Origin: Flavobacteriaceae bacterium
Lineage (GTDB): Bacteria > Bacteroidota > Bacteroidia > UKL13-3
Direction: 5' to 3'
DNA: 64,000 nucleotides
Assembly: GCA_009693575.1 (NCBI GenBank)
Contig: SHWZ01000007.1
Coordinates: 1 to 64,000, forward strand
The notes below the pieces were generated by a model, which was not told the origin of the DNA, did no database searches, and worked only from the letters and a program-made list of their open reading frames with translations. Both the position numbers and the translations under genes were made by a program. Below, in pieces: positions 20,192 through 30,283 of this stretch. The number at the start of each line of letters is the position of its first letter. Position 1 is the stretch's first letter.

Positions 20192-20218
20192 TAAAAAAGG
20201 GCTTGGCAGCCCTTTCTA
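20192..20218 (-). terminator. Rho-independent terminator of pdxH
   Basis: Minus strand AAAGGGCT-GCCA-AGCCCTTTTTTAG. Confidence 0.75.
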
Positions 20219-20265
20219 TTTCAAGTCGATTATTCGGAAGAGAAAAATTCTAAACTATTTTCAAT

Positions 20266-20919
20266 TTATGGAGCCAATCTTTCCTTCTTCCAACTTCCTG
20301 CTCCTTGCTCCCCACTTCCATCTTCGAACTTATATTCAATCCTGTCATGTAGGCGATTTGGTCTGCCTTGCCAAAATTCGATGCAGGTGACTTCCACATT
20401 GTATCCGCCCCAGTTGTTGGGCATAGGTATTGGCTGACCTTCATATTTACTTTGTGCTTCAAGCCACAGCCTTTCCAGCACATCTCTCGATTCCACCCGT
20501 TGACTTTGTGGCGATATACTTGCACTCAACTGGCTTTGCCGTGGCCTGCTGCGGAAATAGGCTTCGTTTTCATCTCGCAAAAGTTTGGTGGCAATGCCAC
20601 ATACCCGCACCTGTCTTTGCAAAGCCTGCCAATGAAATACCAAACTGCAATGTGGATTTGATACAAGATTATTGGCCTTACTACTACCATAATTTGAATA
20701 AAACTGAAATCCCCTTTCATCTACTCCTTTTAACAAAACAATGCGGGCTGATGGTTTTCCTTCCTCATCTACAGTTGACAATGTCATTGCATTGGGTTCG
20801 TCCACTCCCGCTTTTAGGGCTTCGTCGAACCATGCAGAAAACTGTTTAATAGGGTCAGGGTTCATACCCTCTTCCAGTAGGATGCCTTTGTTGTAGTCTT
20901 TGCGTAGTTCGGAGAGCAT
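20266..20919 (-). CDS. pdxH: Pyridoxamine 5'-phosphate oxidase
   Basis: 'LRKDYNKGILLEEGMNPDPIKQFSAWFDEAL', 'NAMTLSTVDEEGKPSARIVLLKGVDERGFQFYSNYGSSKA', 'RSRPRQSQLSASISPQSQ', 'EFWQGRPNRLHDRIEYK'. Confidence 0.97.
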   Translation of the reverse strand: MLSELRKDYNKGILLEEGMNPDPIKQFSAWFDEALKAGVDEPNAMTLSTVDEEGKPSARIVLLKGVDERGFQFYSNYGSSKANNLVSNPHCSLVFHWQALQRQVRVCGIATKLLRDENEAYFRSRPRQSQLSASISPQSQRVESRDVLERLWLEAQSKYEGQPIPMPNNWGGYNVEVTCIEFWQGRPNRLHDRIEYKFEDGSGEQGAGSWKKERLAP

Positions 20920-20991
20920 GGTGTTCAGACTTAAGATTGTTAGATATAAGACTTAAGATATTTAGCTATATAAATCGTACTTCGTACCTCC

Positions 20992-21924
20992 TCAAAACCA
21001 TCTGCGACGGTAGAAATAATAGATAACACCAGATGAGAATAACATGCATACCACTATGATTGTTGCAAATGAACCGGGATTATTTTGTCCCGGCAGCGGT
21101 ACGTTCATTCCGTAGATGCTGGCTATCAAAGTGGGGATGGCCAGGGTGATGGTGATAATGGTGAGGAACTTGATAACAATATTCATGTTGTTATTGATGA
21201 TGCTGGCATAAGCACCCATCATCTGCGTAAGGATATTGTTTGAGATATTCGTCATCTCTATCGCTTGCTGAAACTCTACAATTACATCTTCCATCAAGTC
21301 GCTATCGTCGCTGTGGGCCTGAAAAGTGCCGCTGCGTTGGAGGCGTTCCATCATCAATTCATTGCTTTTGAGAGCGGTGGTATAAAACACCAATATTTTC
21401 TGAAATTTTAGCAATTCCATCAACTCCTTGTTTCGCATGCTAGCCTGCAGATTGTCCTCCAGCCCATCCACTATCTTGTTTATTTCTCGCAGGTGTGTCA
21501 GAAATTTTCCGGCTGCCTTGTGCAACAGTTTCAACACAAATCTGAATTTTTTACCTGGGTTACTATCCTTGCTGCGGCCATGCTCAAACTCTTCAATAAT
21601 GACATTTTCTTCTTTGCAAATAGAGATTACACAATCCTTCAAAATAATTAATCCAACGGGAATAGTAGTAAAAGGAATTTCTTCTTTTATCCCCACAAAA
21701 TGAGGCACACGCATCAGTAGGAAAAAGGCATCCTCATCTTTTTCGATGCGAGCTTTTTCGTCAATATCGAGCGGGTAGGTTACAAAGTCGTCAGGAATTT
21801 CATGCTCATCTATAAGTTGCCGTACCTCCTGATCGGTAGGGGCAACCACGCTCACCCAGCAGTTTCGCTCAAACTCTGGCACTTGCTGAAGTTTACTTTC
21901 TTTATATGAGTAATATTGAATCAC
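20992..21924 (-). CDS. CorA family divalent metal ion transporter
   Basis: 310 aa; C-terminal 'ASIYGMNVPLPGQ' (YGMN) plus two TM helices. Confidence 0.94.
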   Translation of the reverse strand: MIQYYSYKESKLQQVPEFERNCWVSVVAPTDQEVRQLIDEHEIPDDFVTYPLDIDEKARIEKDEDAFFLLMRVPHFVGIKEEIPFTTIPVGLIILKDCVISICKEENVIIEEFEHGRSKDSNPGKKFRFVLKLLHKAAGKFLTHLREINKIVDGLEDNLQASMRNKELMELLKFQKILVFYTTALKSNELMMERLQRSGTFQAHSDDSDLMEDVIVEFQQAIEMTNISNNILTQMMGAYASIINNNMNIVIKFLTIITITLAIPTLIASIYGMNVPLPGQNNPGSFATIIVVCMLFSSGVIYYFYRRRWF

Positions 21925-22117
21925 GGCGGGGCAAAGGTAAAGTTGAAGACCGAGGTACGAATTAGAAAATCAAGTTAGGACATACAAGCCACGAATTACA
22001 ATTGGAAAGTGATGCAGCAATTGGAACTGTACTTGCGGCAACTACGCCAAGCTGAAACACCAGAAACAATAAATTTTGGTAATACAAACTTTGTACTTCG
22101 TCTCTTGCACTGTTCCC

Positions 22118-23125
22118 TCAGTCTAGCCTGTCACACAATTTTCGCATTTCGGCAGCTACTGCTGCATTTTGGTAAAGTATATTGAACACGGCTTCCAAAA
22201 TTGGCAAATCTACTTTATGCTTTTTGTTTATCTCCGTCATTGATTTGGTAGCGAAATATCCTTCAGCCACCATATTCATTTCGGCAAGAGCTTCTTTAAC
22301 TGTGTAGCCTTTTCCTATCAATGTACCCAGCATCCGGTTGCGGCTGAAATGGCTATAGCTTGTCACTAGCAAATCGCCCAAGTAGGCACTCTCTTCAATG
22401 TCCCGCTCAGCAGGGCTCACGGTATTTACAAACCGCTTTATTTCTTTGAGTGCATTGGTGATAAAAAACGCGTGAAAATTGTCTCCATAGCCCAGCCCAT
22501 GGTAAATTCCAGAGGCCAAAGCAAACACATTTTTTAGCACTGTTGCATACTCAGCCCCGGCCAAATCGTTCGAGATAATGCTCTTGATATAATGGTTGGA
22601 AAATACAGCAGCCAATTGCTTGGCATACCCTTCATCAGGGCTGGCGAATGTCAAGTATGTCAGTTTCTCTAAAGCGATTTCCTCAGCATGGCTAGGGCCG
22701 GTGAGCATGGCCACGTTTTCCATTTTAGTATTATATGTATTACAGATATAATCGGCGATAATCTCGTTGGTTTGTGGCACTACCCCTTTTATCACAGTTA
22801 CCCAACGTTTTCCATCCAACCCCACCTTGCTAAGTCCCTCTAACGCATTGTGCAAAAAGGCGGAAGGAGTGCCAAGCAACAGTATATCACTGGCAGCAGC
22901 CACTTCGTTTATGTCGGTAAAAATATTGATCTTTTCGGGATGAATATCAACCGCACTCAGATAGCTCGGGTTGTGGTGGAATTGGCGAATATGCTGGGCG
23001 GTTTCCTCTTTGCGTATCCACCAGTTGATTGCTCCAATGCCTCTGTTGCCTGCCGTCTTGTTGTCGGTCAATATTTTGATGATGGCCGTGCAATAACTCC
23101 CCGAACCAATGATGCCTATGTTCAT
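22118..23125 (-). CDS. gpsA: Glycerol-3-phosphate dehydrogenase [NAD(P)+]
   Basis: 'MNIGIIGSGSYCTAIIKILTDN', 'VTVIKGV', 'MLTGPSHAEEIA', 'AEYATVLKNVFALASGIYHGLGYGDNFHAFFITNALKEI', 'YLGDLLVTSYSHFSRNRMLG'. Confidence 0.94.
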   Translation of the reverse strand: MNIGIIGSGSYCTAIIKILTDNKTAGNRGIGAINWWIRKEETAQHIRQFHHNPSYLSAVDIHPEKINIFTDINEVAAASDILLLGTPSAFLHNALEGLSKVGLDGKRWVTVIKGVVPQTNEIIADYICNTYNTKMENVAMLTGPSHAEEIALEKLTYLTFASPDEGYAKQLAAVFSNHYIKSIISNDLAGAEYATVLKNVFALASGIYHGLGYGDNFHAFFITNALKEIKRFVNTVSPAERDIEESAYLGDLLVTSYSHFSRNRMLGTLIGKGYTVKEALAEMNMVAEGYFATKSMTEINKKHKVDLPILEAVFNILYQNAAVAAEMRKLCDRLD

Positions 23126-23214
23126 GGGGCGAAGATAGTGGGGAGGGGTGAAGCCAACTGAACTCATTCCTGCTGAATGATTCCATCTAGTCATTGACTT
23201 CTTCGTGGAAGACC

Positions 23215-23251
23215 ACAAAAAAAGCCCATCAATTGATGAGCTTTTTTTTCG
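23215..23251 (-). terminator. Terminator
   Basis: Minus strand AAAAAAAAGCTCATCAATTGATGGGCTTTTTTT in the intergenic region between gpsA and the M4 protease. Confidence 0.55.
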
Positions 23252-23429
23252 TAATTCATTCGTGGCCTACAGAAGGCACGTAGCATATTCCATCTTCTCA
23301 AATCCTATCTCTGTACTCAAAGTAATATGACTAACGGTTTCAGCCATAAAATTTGGAATCATCGTTTGGGTAAAATGGTTAGAGTTGTTTCAAGGTTGTT
23401 GGACGAGAAGCATTTAGAGGGCTTGGCCT

Positions 23430-23530
23430 GCGTGAGGGATGGCAGCGGCATCCTCGTTCCGATAGCTATCGGGACGAGATACAGCGGACAGCCCGACCCC
23501 AGTTGTATTATGGTTCCACGGGGGGCACGC
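23430..23530. ncRNA. Candidate structured RNA element containing the dispersed palindrome
   Basis: Outer stem GCGTG(23430-23434)/CACGC(23526-23530); GAGGGATG..CATCCTC; CTCGTTCCGATAGCTATCGGGACGAG (23453-23478); CCCC(23497-23500)/GGGG(23520-23523). Confidence 0.5.
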
Positions 23531-23550
23531 CATCATTGGAATTTTTCAAC

Positions 23551-23582
23551 AAAAAACCCCGACTTCAAAAGCCGAGGTTTTT
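23551..23582 (-). terminator. Rho-independent terminator of M4 protease gene
   Basis: Minus strand AAAAACCTCGGCTT-TTG-AAGTCGGGGTTTTTT. Confidence 0.85.
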
Positions 23583-23602
23583 CAAATCATTCAAGTATTT
23601 TA

Positions 23603-26600
23603 CTATTCCTTCACCACCCTGTAATGGTTTCCGCCCACTTCAAGTATATATACTCCCGCTGCAAGGTTGTGTATTGGCAATGTGAAGCTGCCTTGCTTTT
23701 GCACTTGCAGGTATACTGTTTTACCTGAAATGTCGAACAGTTTGCAGGTGGCTGGGCTTTGCAATCCTTGCACATAAAGTATATCGGTGGCTGGGTTGGG
23801 GAAAAGCAGCAGCCCTGCTCCTACTGAAGCAATGCCCACATTGAAATTGACAGAGAACTTGTAGCTAACTGTATCGCTGCCACAGCCATTGATGGCTTTA
23901 AGCAACACACGGTAGCTGCCGGGAGTTTTGTAGGTGTGCTTGGGGCTGGTGAGGCTGCTGGTGTCGCCATCGCCAAAGTCCCAAATGTAGGAGATGGCCT
24001 GCGATGAGAAATTGAAGAAACTAACCATGGGGTTGCCATTAGGGGCACTCCAGTTGAACCCTGCAAGTGGCTTAGGCTTCATAGTGAGCAGCACGGGTTT
24101 GCTGGTCTGGTTGCAGCCATCAGCATTAGTTACTTTGCAAGTGTAGTTCATACCCGATTTGGCATACATGCTTGCTCCCGTTTTGTTATTGCTCCAGGTG
24201 TAGGTTGTAAATCCAGCGGTGGCGGTCAGTTGTACACTATCGCCCTGGCAAAAGTCTAGTGGCCCTGCCGGAGTAATGCTCACAGGGCTCATAGCTGGTT
24301 TCGAAATCACCTGTTCGGTGAGTGAATCATTGCTGCCATCCACATCCAAGCTCCACGATGTCCAGGCATCCATGACATGGTTTCCAAGTGTGCTGAGGTC
24401 GGCGGTGGTGGCGAATGTGAGGTCTTGGGTTGCATTGGGCTGTAGAGTGAAAGTAAAATTTTGGCTAACCACCGAACCATTGTCAAGTTTAAAGCTCACA
24501 GGAACGGTCACATTGTTCATTGGGCTACCAAAGTTCATTACTTGCACCTTCACCGTTTCGGCATTGCCCAGCCCGCAGTTACTCACAGGTGAAAGTATTT
24601 GCACCACACCTACATCAGGGTCCTCTTTCCAGATTCGTATATCATCGAAACTAAGACCATCGCCCTGTGTGCTTGGAGGGGGGTTGGCTTCCCCGTTATT
24701 CTCTTGCCCAAAACGCAATTGGAACGATTTGCTCAAGGTGGTTTGCCCAGCAGTGGCCAGTTTCCCTGAAATGTCAATAGCGGTCACGTCTTTGTATGCT
24801 CCCTGCACTGCATTACTAAATGTATTGTAAACTTCTACCCAGTTGTTGTTTTCGCTTGCTCTGGCCCACACACGGTCGTTGTTGTTGCTTTCATCGCCAT
24901 GGCTGGCAAATGAGAAGTCAAGGAAAATTTTGTTGTTTTTGTAGTTATCCATGTTCAGGGTAAGGTATAGGTAGTTAATAGGCCAAGTAGTGCTATTGGG
25001 GCTTTGGTCTAAGGTTATAGCTTTGCTCCCACTCCTTGCAAATCCTGTTGTCCCCACCCTCATACGTCCGTATCCTGGTTTGCTTGTATTAAAGTCATAT
25101 TCGTCAGTGCTATCTACTCCAATCATTTCCAATTGGGTTGAGAACTGTCCATCATTTTCAAAGTCCTGATAATAGGGTAGTGCTATTGGGTCGTTCTTTA
25201 TCTGTTTCAATTCGAAACCATAGATGACATTGTTCTGCGTGTTTACTGTGTCATTTGGGTATTTTACCCACGAGTCAATGCTATAATAACCTTGGCTACT
25301 TAGGTCGGCCTTTGTATTAAAAGTATAAAGCAAGGTATCGCCGCTATTAATGGTTTGGGTAATGGTTTCGCTCACCACAGAGCCACCGTTTATTTGGTAT
25401 TTCACAGGCACATTGCTAATCGTATTGCTGCCAAAGTTTTTCACTAGCACATTGATATTTTGGCTGCTGCCCAATGCAAGGCTTGTGTTCATCCTGCCAT
25501 TCCTGTTTCGCATTTCCACTACTCCGGCATCATCAGGTATCTTTAGGTAGCACTGCCAGTCCATTTGGAAACCTGAGAAATTCAACCCAGCATCACTCTG
25601 CTGCCTAATGGTGACTGAGCTGCCTGAGGTAACTAGTGTTCCTCCATTTGGTAATGAGTTCCCAGTATATCTTCCTATTAACTTCGCAGCAGTAGTTGTG
25701 CCATCATATACATATAGATAATCACCCGGATTTTCCATATTGAAACTAGAGAATGTGAGTTTAATATAGGAGGCGTTGGTAGGTGAAAGGGTGATATTTC
25801 CATCAGATCCATCAAAGTAATTATTTAGTCCTCCATTATCGAGCAATGTTCCTGTGCAAGCTGTCTGCACATTCCCAGTTCCTGTGCGTGGCACTATGAT
25901 AGATTTACAATAGCTAAGCCCACTATCCACTTGCACGTAAGCAACTTTGGTCATTGAATCACTTCCACCCAAACAACCTACAATTTTTAATTTAATAGTA
26001 AAATTGCCAAATTTGCCGTACACATGAGTTGGGTTTTCCGAGGTTGAAGTTTGTCCGTCACCAAAATCCCAACTGTAGGAAGCCGCCATAGAACTGTTGT
26101 TGAACAATTTCACTTGGTCGCTAGGAGAACAATACATAGTTGGATTGGCAATAAGGTCGGCCTTCATCATGGTGTCGAAAGCTCCGCCCACATTCACTGC
26201 ATACCAAGCATTTGTAGTATGCTTCACAACTTCGCTACATATTCCATACAAATCTTTAGCTGCCTTTATTGCGTAAAAACGGGCATCAATATATTTACTG
26301 TTCCGAGTCAAGTAAAAAGCATCGTTGCGGTAAGCTATTTGTCCAGCAGTATCAATTCCCAAGCCTTTTACATCGTAGGAATTCCCCTTGAAATTAGTGG
26401 CTTTCTCTCCTTTGCTCAATAGATAAAACCAATGATTTTGTACGCCACTATTCGTGTGTACTCCACCATTGTCTGCTGCACCTGTGTACCAATCTGCATC
26501 GCCGTATGCACCAGGGTCACCCATTTGATTTGGATTGGCCATATTCCTCAATCCATTTCCGCTTGTGGTTATCTCCTCCCCTATTCGATAATTAGCCTTG

Positions 26601-27853
26601 CTGCCTTTGTTGTTGAATTCGATGCATGTACCAAAAATATCAGAGAATGATTCATTCAATGCTCCCGATTCTCCGTTGTATACAAGGTTCGAGGAATTGC
26701 CTGTAACTCCATGTGCCATTTCGTGGCCAGCAATATCTACACTAACAAGTGGCTTAAACTGATTGCCATCGCCATACCTCATGCGTGATCCGTCCCAGGA
26801 AGCGTTGTCGTAGTTGGCACTATAATGTACATAGCTTAACAGTTTTGCATCATTATTATCGTAGCTTCTGCGGCCGAATGAATTTTTGAAGTAATCGTAA
26901 GTAATCTCTGCACCCCAGTGTGCATCAGTTGCTATTTCGTCTTCCTCTGCATTCACATTCTCCCACACATTGTTACTATCAATGAAATCGGTATTGGAAA
27001 AGTTGGTGCTTGTTTTCAAATTGTAAGTTTCAACGCCTTTGCCTCTTGAAGTCTCCCGAAGCCTATAGAGGCCATTATTCATACTATCAACCAGTATAGT
27101 TTGGGTGCCGCTGTACTTGGTTTTAGCAGTGCCAGGAACCGTTCCCGTGTGAATCAATTCTTGGTCGTCGACTATCTCGCCAGTGGTAGCATCCACATAC
27201 ACATTTCTACGCATAAGAGGCAGTTCTGCATAAATATTAAATTTGTAACACAAGTGAAAATACCCCTGTTTCAAGTTGTTCCTTTCGGCTTTAATTACCA
27301 GTTCTCCTTTTGGATAAAAGCTAGCACTAGGGTCGGTTTGTTCTTGTTTCAAAAAAGCTTCATTGGCAGCATCCTCCCACATATATTTTTCGGCACCCAT
27401 AAATGAAAGAGCTGCATTCAGGGCATGCACTTCGGAAAGGTTCGGGGTAAGACTACAATTTATTCCTGAAAAATATTCACCATTCACCGATTCTACCAAA
27501 CCGTTGCGGGTATGAACAATCACTTGACTTTCGTCCATTGGGTATTTTCCCCACATCTGCCTGAAGCGGAAATGCTCCCAGCCAATATGGTCAGATTCCT
27601 GTTTGTATAAAACAAAACCAGATTGATTGCTTTTGGTAAATTTATTCAATAAGTTGACTGCTTCCCAAGGGCTGGTTTTCTGGCCCCTTGCATACTGCAC
27701 AAAGTCAGGAACATTAAATGTCTTGCCCAAGCGGATGTGGTTTGCCCCAAATAGTATTTCATTGGCTGCAGCCCCTTTGTATTCAATGGATTCTTGTGCT
27801 GAAAGCCCTCCTGCAAGTAGTATGGTTGCTAAAAGATTGTAAAAATAGTTCAT
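23603..27853 (-). CDS. Secreted M4 (thermolysin-like) metallopeptidase with CUB-like, PKD repeats and T9SS sorting domain
   Basis: 1416 aa; 'DIAGHEMAHGVTGNSSNLVYNGESGALNESFSDIFG', 'SYSWDFGDGQTSTSENPTHVY' and 'YIWDFGDGDTSSLTSPKHTY' PKD domains, 'LLLFPNPATDILYVQGL..LFDISGKTVY..AAGVYILEVGG' CTD. Confidence 0.95.
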   Translation of the reverse strand: MNYFYNLLATILLAGGLSAQESIEYKGAAANEILFGANHIRLGKTFNVPDFVQYARGQKTSPWEAVNLLNKFTKSNQSGFVLYKQESDHIGWEHFRFRQMWGKYPMDESQVIVHTRNGLVESVNGEYFSGINCSLTPNLSEVHALNAALSFMGAEKYMWEDAANEAFLKQEQTDPSASFYPKGELVIKAERNNLKQGYFHLCYKFNIYAELPLMRRNVYVDATTGEIVDDQELIHTGTVPGTAKTKYSGTQTILVDSMNNGLYRLRETSRGKGVETYNLKTSTNFSNTDFIDSNNVWENVNAEEDEIATDAHWGAEITYDYFKNSFGRRSYDNNDAKLLSYVHYSANYDNASWDGSRMRYGDGNQFKPLVSVDIAGHEMAHGVTGNSSNLVYNGESGALNESFSDIFGTCIEFNNKGSKANYRIGEEITTSGNGLRNMANPNQMGDPGAYGDADWYTGAADNGGVHTNSGVQNHWFYLLSKGEKATNFKGNSYDVKGLGIDTAGQIAYRNDAFYLTRNSKYIDARFYAIKAAKDLYGICSEVVKHTTNAWYAVNVGGAFDTMMKADLIANPTMYCSPSDQVKLFNNSSMAASYSWDFGDGQTSTSENPTHVYGKFGNFTIKLKIVGCLGGSDSMTKVAYVQVDSGLSYCKSIIVPRTGTGNVQTACTGTLLDNGGLNNYFDGSDGNITLSPTNASYIKLTFSSFNMENPGDYLYVYDGTTTAAKLIGRYTGNSLPNGGTLVTSGSSVTIRQQSDAGLNFSGFQMDWQCYLKIPDDAGVVEMRNRNGRMNTSLALGSSQNINVLVKNFGSNTISNVPVKYQINGGSVVSETITQTINSGDTLLYTFNTKADLSSQGYYSIDSWVKYPNDTVNTQNNVIYGFELKQIKNDPIALPYYQDFENDGQFSTQLEMIGVDSTDEYDFNTSKPGYGRMRVGTTGFARSGSKAITLDQSPNSTTWPINYLYLTLNMDNYKNNKIFLDFSFASHGDESNNNDRVWARASENNNWVEVYNTFSNAVQGAYKDVTAIDISGKLATAGQTTLSKSFQLRFGQENNGEANPPPSTQGDGLSFDDIRIWKEDPDVGVVQILSPVSNCGLGNAETVKVQVMNFGSPMNNVTVPVSFKLDNGSVVSQNFTFTLQPNATQDLTFATTADLSTLGNHVMDAWTSWSLDVDGSNDSLTEQVISKPAMSPVSITPAGPLDFCQGDSVQLTATAGFTTYTWSNNKTGASMYAKSGMNYTCKVTNADGCNQTSKPVLLTMKPKPLAGFNWSAPNGNPMVSFFNFSSQAISYIWDFGDGDTSSLTSPKHTYKTPGSYRVLLKAINGCGSDTVSYKFSVNFNVGIASVGAGLLLFPNPATDILYVQGLQSPATCKLFDISGKTVYLQVQKQGSFTLPIHNLAAGVYILEVGGNHYRVVKE

Positions 27854-28073
27854 TTGATTTGTTAAAATTTGGGCAGCAATTTAGGCAGAATGGTTGGTTT
27901 GCATTTTATAAAAAATAATTTATTAATTATCAATTATTTATCTTTAATTCAACAACTGTTTTTAAAAAAGGCTTGTAAAGCAGTTGACATAAACCGTTTT
28001 TTGAAAAAAGTTACAGCAAGAAAAAGTGTAAATACACCTCTTACAAATTTTCAATCACCTACTAAACAAGGCT

Positions 28074-29522
28074 ATGTCTAAACTTAAAGGGATTATCCTG
28101 CAACTGCATCAGGAAGAATACGATGAAATGATGTGTGAATTTACACGCACAAGTGCCGACAAATTCCAAACCCTCTTCCGACTTTACCGCGAAAACACTT
28201 TGCGAGATGACAGCATAAAAGAGGAACTTAAGGTGAACAACTCAGCCTATTACACTCTCAAAAGCCGCCTGCTCGACAAAGTGCAGGGATTCTTAAGCAA
28301 CCGATTCAGTACACCAAACGTGGAAAGTATCCACAAAGTAGAAGATATTCCCGACCTGATATATGGCATGAGCCGCTACAAGGCTATTGCTATCCTGAAA
28401 AAGCTAGAGGTAGACATTGCGGTGCATGATAGCCCCTACAAACTGGCAAGTGTATATGACGCCTTAAAAAAGCTGCACATGCATACCCAGAAATATTATG
28501 AATACACACAGCTTTATAACCGCCACCTGGCTTACACCATTTCGATAGATAAGGCTGGAGATTTACTTAACGATTTTTTCTGCAAGTTGAGCGATTGGGA
28601 CTTTACCCGTAATAAGGATGAACTGCAAGTGATGAGCATGTTGCAGCAAGAACTCTACTATGTGTGTCAGCTTTATGATTCTCAACGACTCACTGTCTAT
28701 CGCTGCCTGATGGATATATCTTACTTACTTTTTTTACCTATAAAAAAAGAAATAGGCGAACAGGATATAGAAAAGATGCTCACCAATATGATGACCGTGT
28801 TCGAAACCGTGCCGCATGACAAATACTATCAGCACCAAAGGCTAGCCCATCACTTTCTCAGCTTTGTATATTTCGAACAGAACGGCAGCCCGCGTTTGGC
28901 AGCAGAACACTATGAAGCTGTAAACGAAAAGATTGATCAATTTTTGCTTTTCAACCATAGCAGTTACCCTTCCAAGTTTTTGATGCTGAAACTAGAAAGG
29001 CATATAAACCTTGGAACAGAAAACCGCCTGTACGATGACAATACCAAACTACTTGCTGACTATGAACCCGACCGTCGGGATATAGCCAACTATGTAAACT
29101 TTATGATATACCGTTCCGTGTCGGCCTACTATGTGAAACACTACTCAGAAGCAGCTGGTATATTGGTACGGCTGATGAACGAAGTGAGTTTTAAATATGG
29201 CCCAAGAATAGAATCGGAGATACGCTTGATGATGTCGTTATTCTATATTCTTGCAGGCGAAATAGATTTGGTACAGACACATCTTCGCAGCGTATCTCGC
29301 AAACTGCGGGAGATATCGAAAGAAGAAATCACCGACAATTTTACGTTCTTTTACAAACTGATGAGCCTGATGACTAACACTGCTCAACGCATAACCACTG
29401 CAAAAATTGAGCTACTGGTGCAACAATTTGATGCTGCCAACAAGACTAATCCCATCCTGAAATATATCCGCTCAGGCGAACACCTTGCCTTTTCATTAGA
29501 TATGACAAGGCAGAAGAAATAA
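28074..29522 (+). CDS. Conserved-type hypothetical alpha-helical protein
   Basis: 482 aa clean ORF with helix-rich composition; no recognised motif. Confidence 0.65.
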   Translation: MSKLKGIILQLHQEEYDEMMCEFTRTSADKFQTLFRLYRENTLRDDSIKEELKVNNSAYYTLKSRLLDKVQGFLSNRFSTPNVESIHKVEDIPDLIYGMSRYKAIAILKKLEVDIAVHDSPYKLASVYDALKKLHMHTQKYYEYTQLYNRHLAYTISIDKAGDLLNDFFCKLSDWDFTRNKDELQVMSMLQQELYYVCQLYDSQRLTVYRCLMDISYLLFLPIKKEIGEQDIEKMLTNMMTVFETVPHDKYYQHQRLAHHFLSFVYFEQNGSPRLAAEHYEAVNEKIDQFLLFNHSSYPSKFLMLKLERHINLGTENRLYDDNTKLLADYEPDRRDIANYVNFMIYRSVSAYYVKHYSEAAGILVRLMNEVSFKYGPRIESEIRLMMSLFYILAGEIDLVQTHLRSVSRKLREISKEEITDNFTFFYKLMSLMTNTAQRITTAKIELLVQQFDAANKTNPILKYIRSGEHLAFSLDMTRQKK

Positions 29523-29609
29523 GTTTAGACATGAATGATTGGTGATAACACCAACCATTGGAAATTGTTTCCTTTGTACCTCGCTCTATCTAATAATACT
29601 ACTTGTATT

Positions 29610-30215
29610 CTATTCGTATTTTTTTGTCATTTTTTTTTTGCTTATTTTTTTCGCTTTCTTCAAAAGGAATTTACCATCCATCTCTTTTATTAATGAGTAT
29701 TTTAGGTGCCCTAAATATTTAATAATTTGTATAATATTTCCTTCCTTATTATATGAAATTTTGTATTCAGTCTCACTATTCGAACGATTTACTATTGAAA
29801 CTAATTTCCCTTTTTTATAGTAGTATTAGTAATCCATTAGTTCAAAACTGCAAGCCATGCAACTTGACCTATAGTATCTCGACAGGTACCCATCCTTATC
29901 ATAAATTATTTCAACGGTGATGCGATGATATGGAGAATCTGGATTAGAAATATGTTCAATTGTGTCGCCTCCCTTCTTTGAACTTTTTAATGAATCAGGA
30001 GAAATAGGAATGAAGTGAAAGCGTTTTCTAAGAAATTTAATATTAATTTCAGATATATTGGAAACAGAATCAACGATAGTTTCTTTGATATCATTTAAGT
30101 AATCATACTTTATAAAATACACTTTTGAATATTTACTCGGAGACGCCTGAGCACAAATTACTTTAGATAGTATTAGTAAATTGATAATCAAAAGGATTTT
30201 AGGAAGAATATTCAT
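29610..30215 (-). pseudogene. Small secreted hypothetical protein interrupted by an in-frame TAA
   Basis: Signal peptide MNILPKILLIINLLILSKVICAQA; frame continues past TAA (29826-29828) as YYYKKGKLVSIVNRSNSETEYKISYNKEGNIIQIIKYLGHLKYSLIKEMDGKFLLKKAKK..KKYE* with plausible composition. Confidence 0.55.
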
Positions 30216-30283
30216 ATTTTGTTTGAACTTCTACTAAATTGCACTTGCGTTGCCCATTCTGCAAATTTAAGATGAAGCCAATT

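Noticed and set aside
23327-23728. 133-aa plus-strand ORF (MTNGFSHKIWNHRLGKMVRV..ACVRDGSGILVPIAIGTRYSGQPDPSC..)
   Set aside because: It runs through the structured element, a terminator and the antisense of the M4 protease C-terminus; low-quality composition, interpreted as a spurious ORF over a repeat/ncRNA
29539-29554. TTGGTG-ATAA-CACCAA hairpin after the 28074-29522 gene
   Set aside because: 6-bp stem without T-tract; insufficient to call a terminator
29539-29820. 93-aa plus-strand hydrophobic ORF
   Set aside because: Antisense to the better-looking minus-strand continuation of the 29610-30215 coding frame; AT-rich artefact
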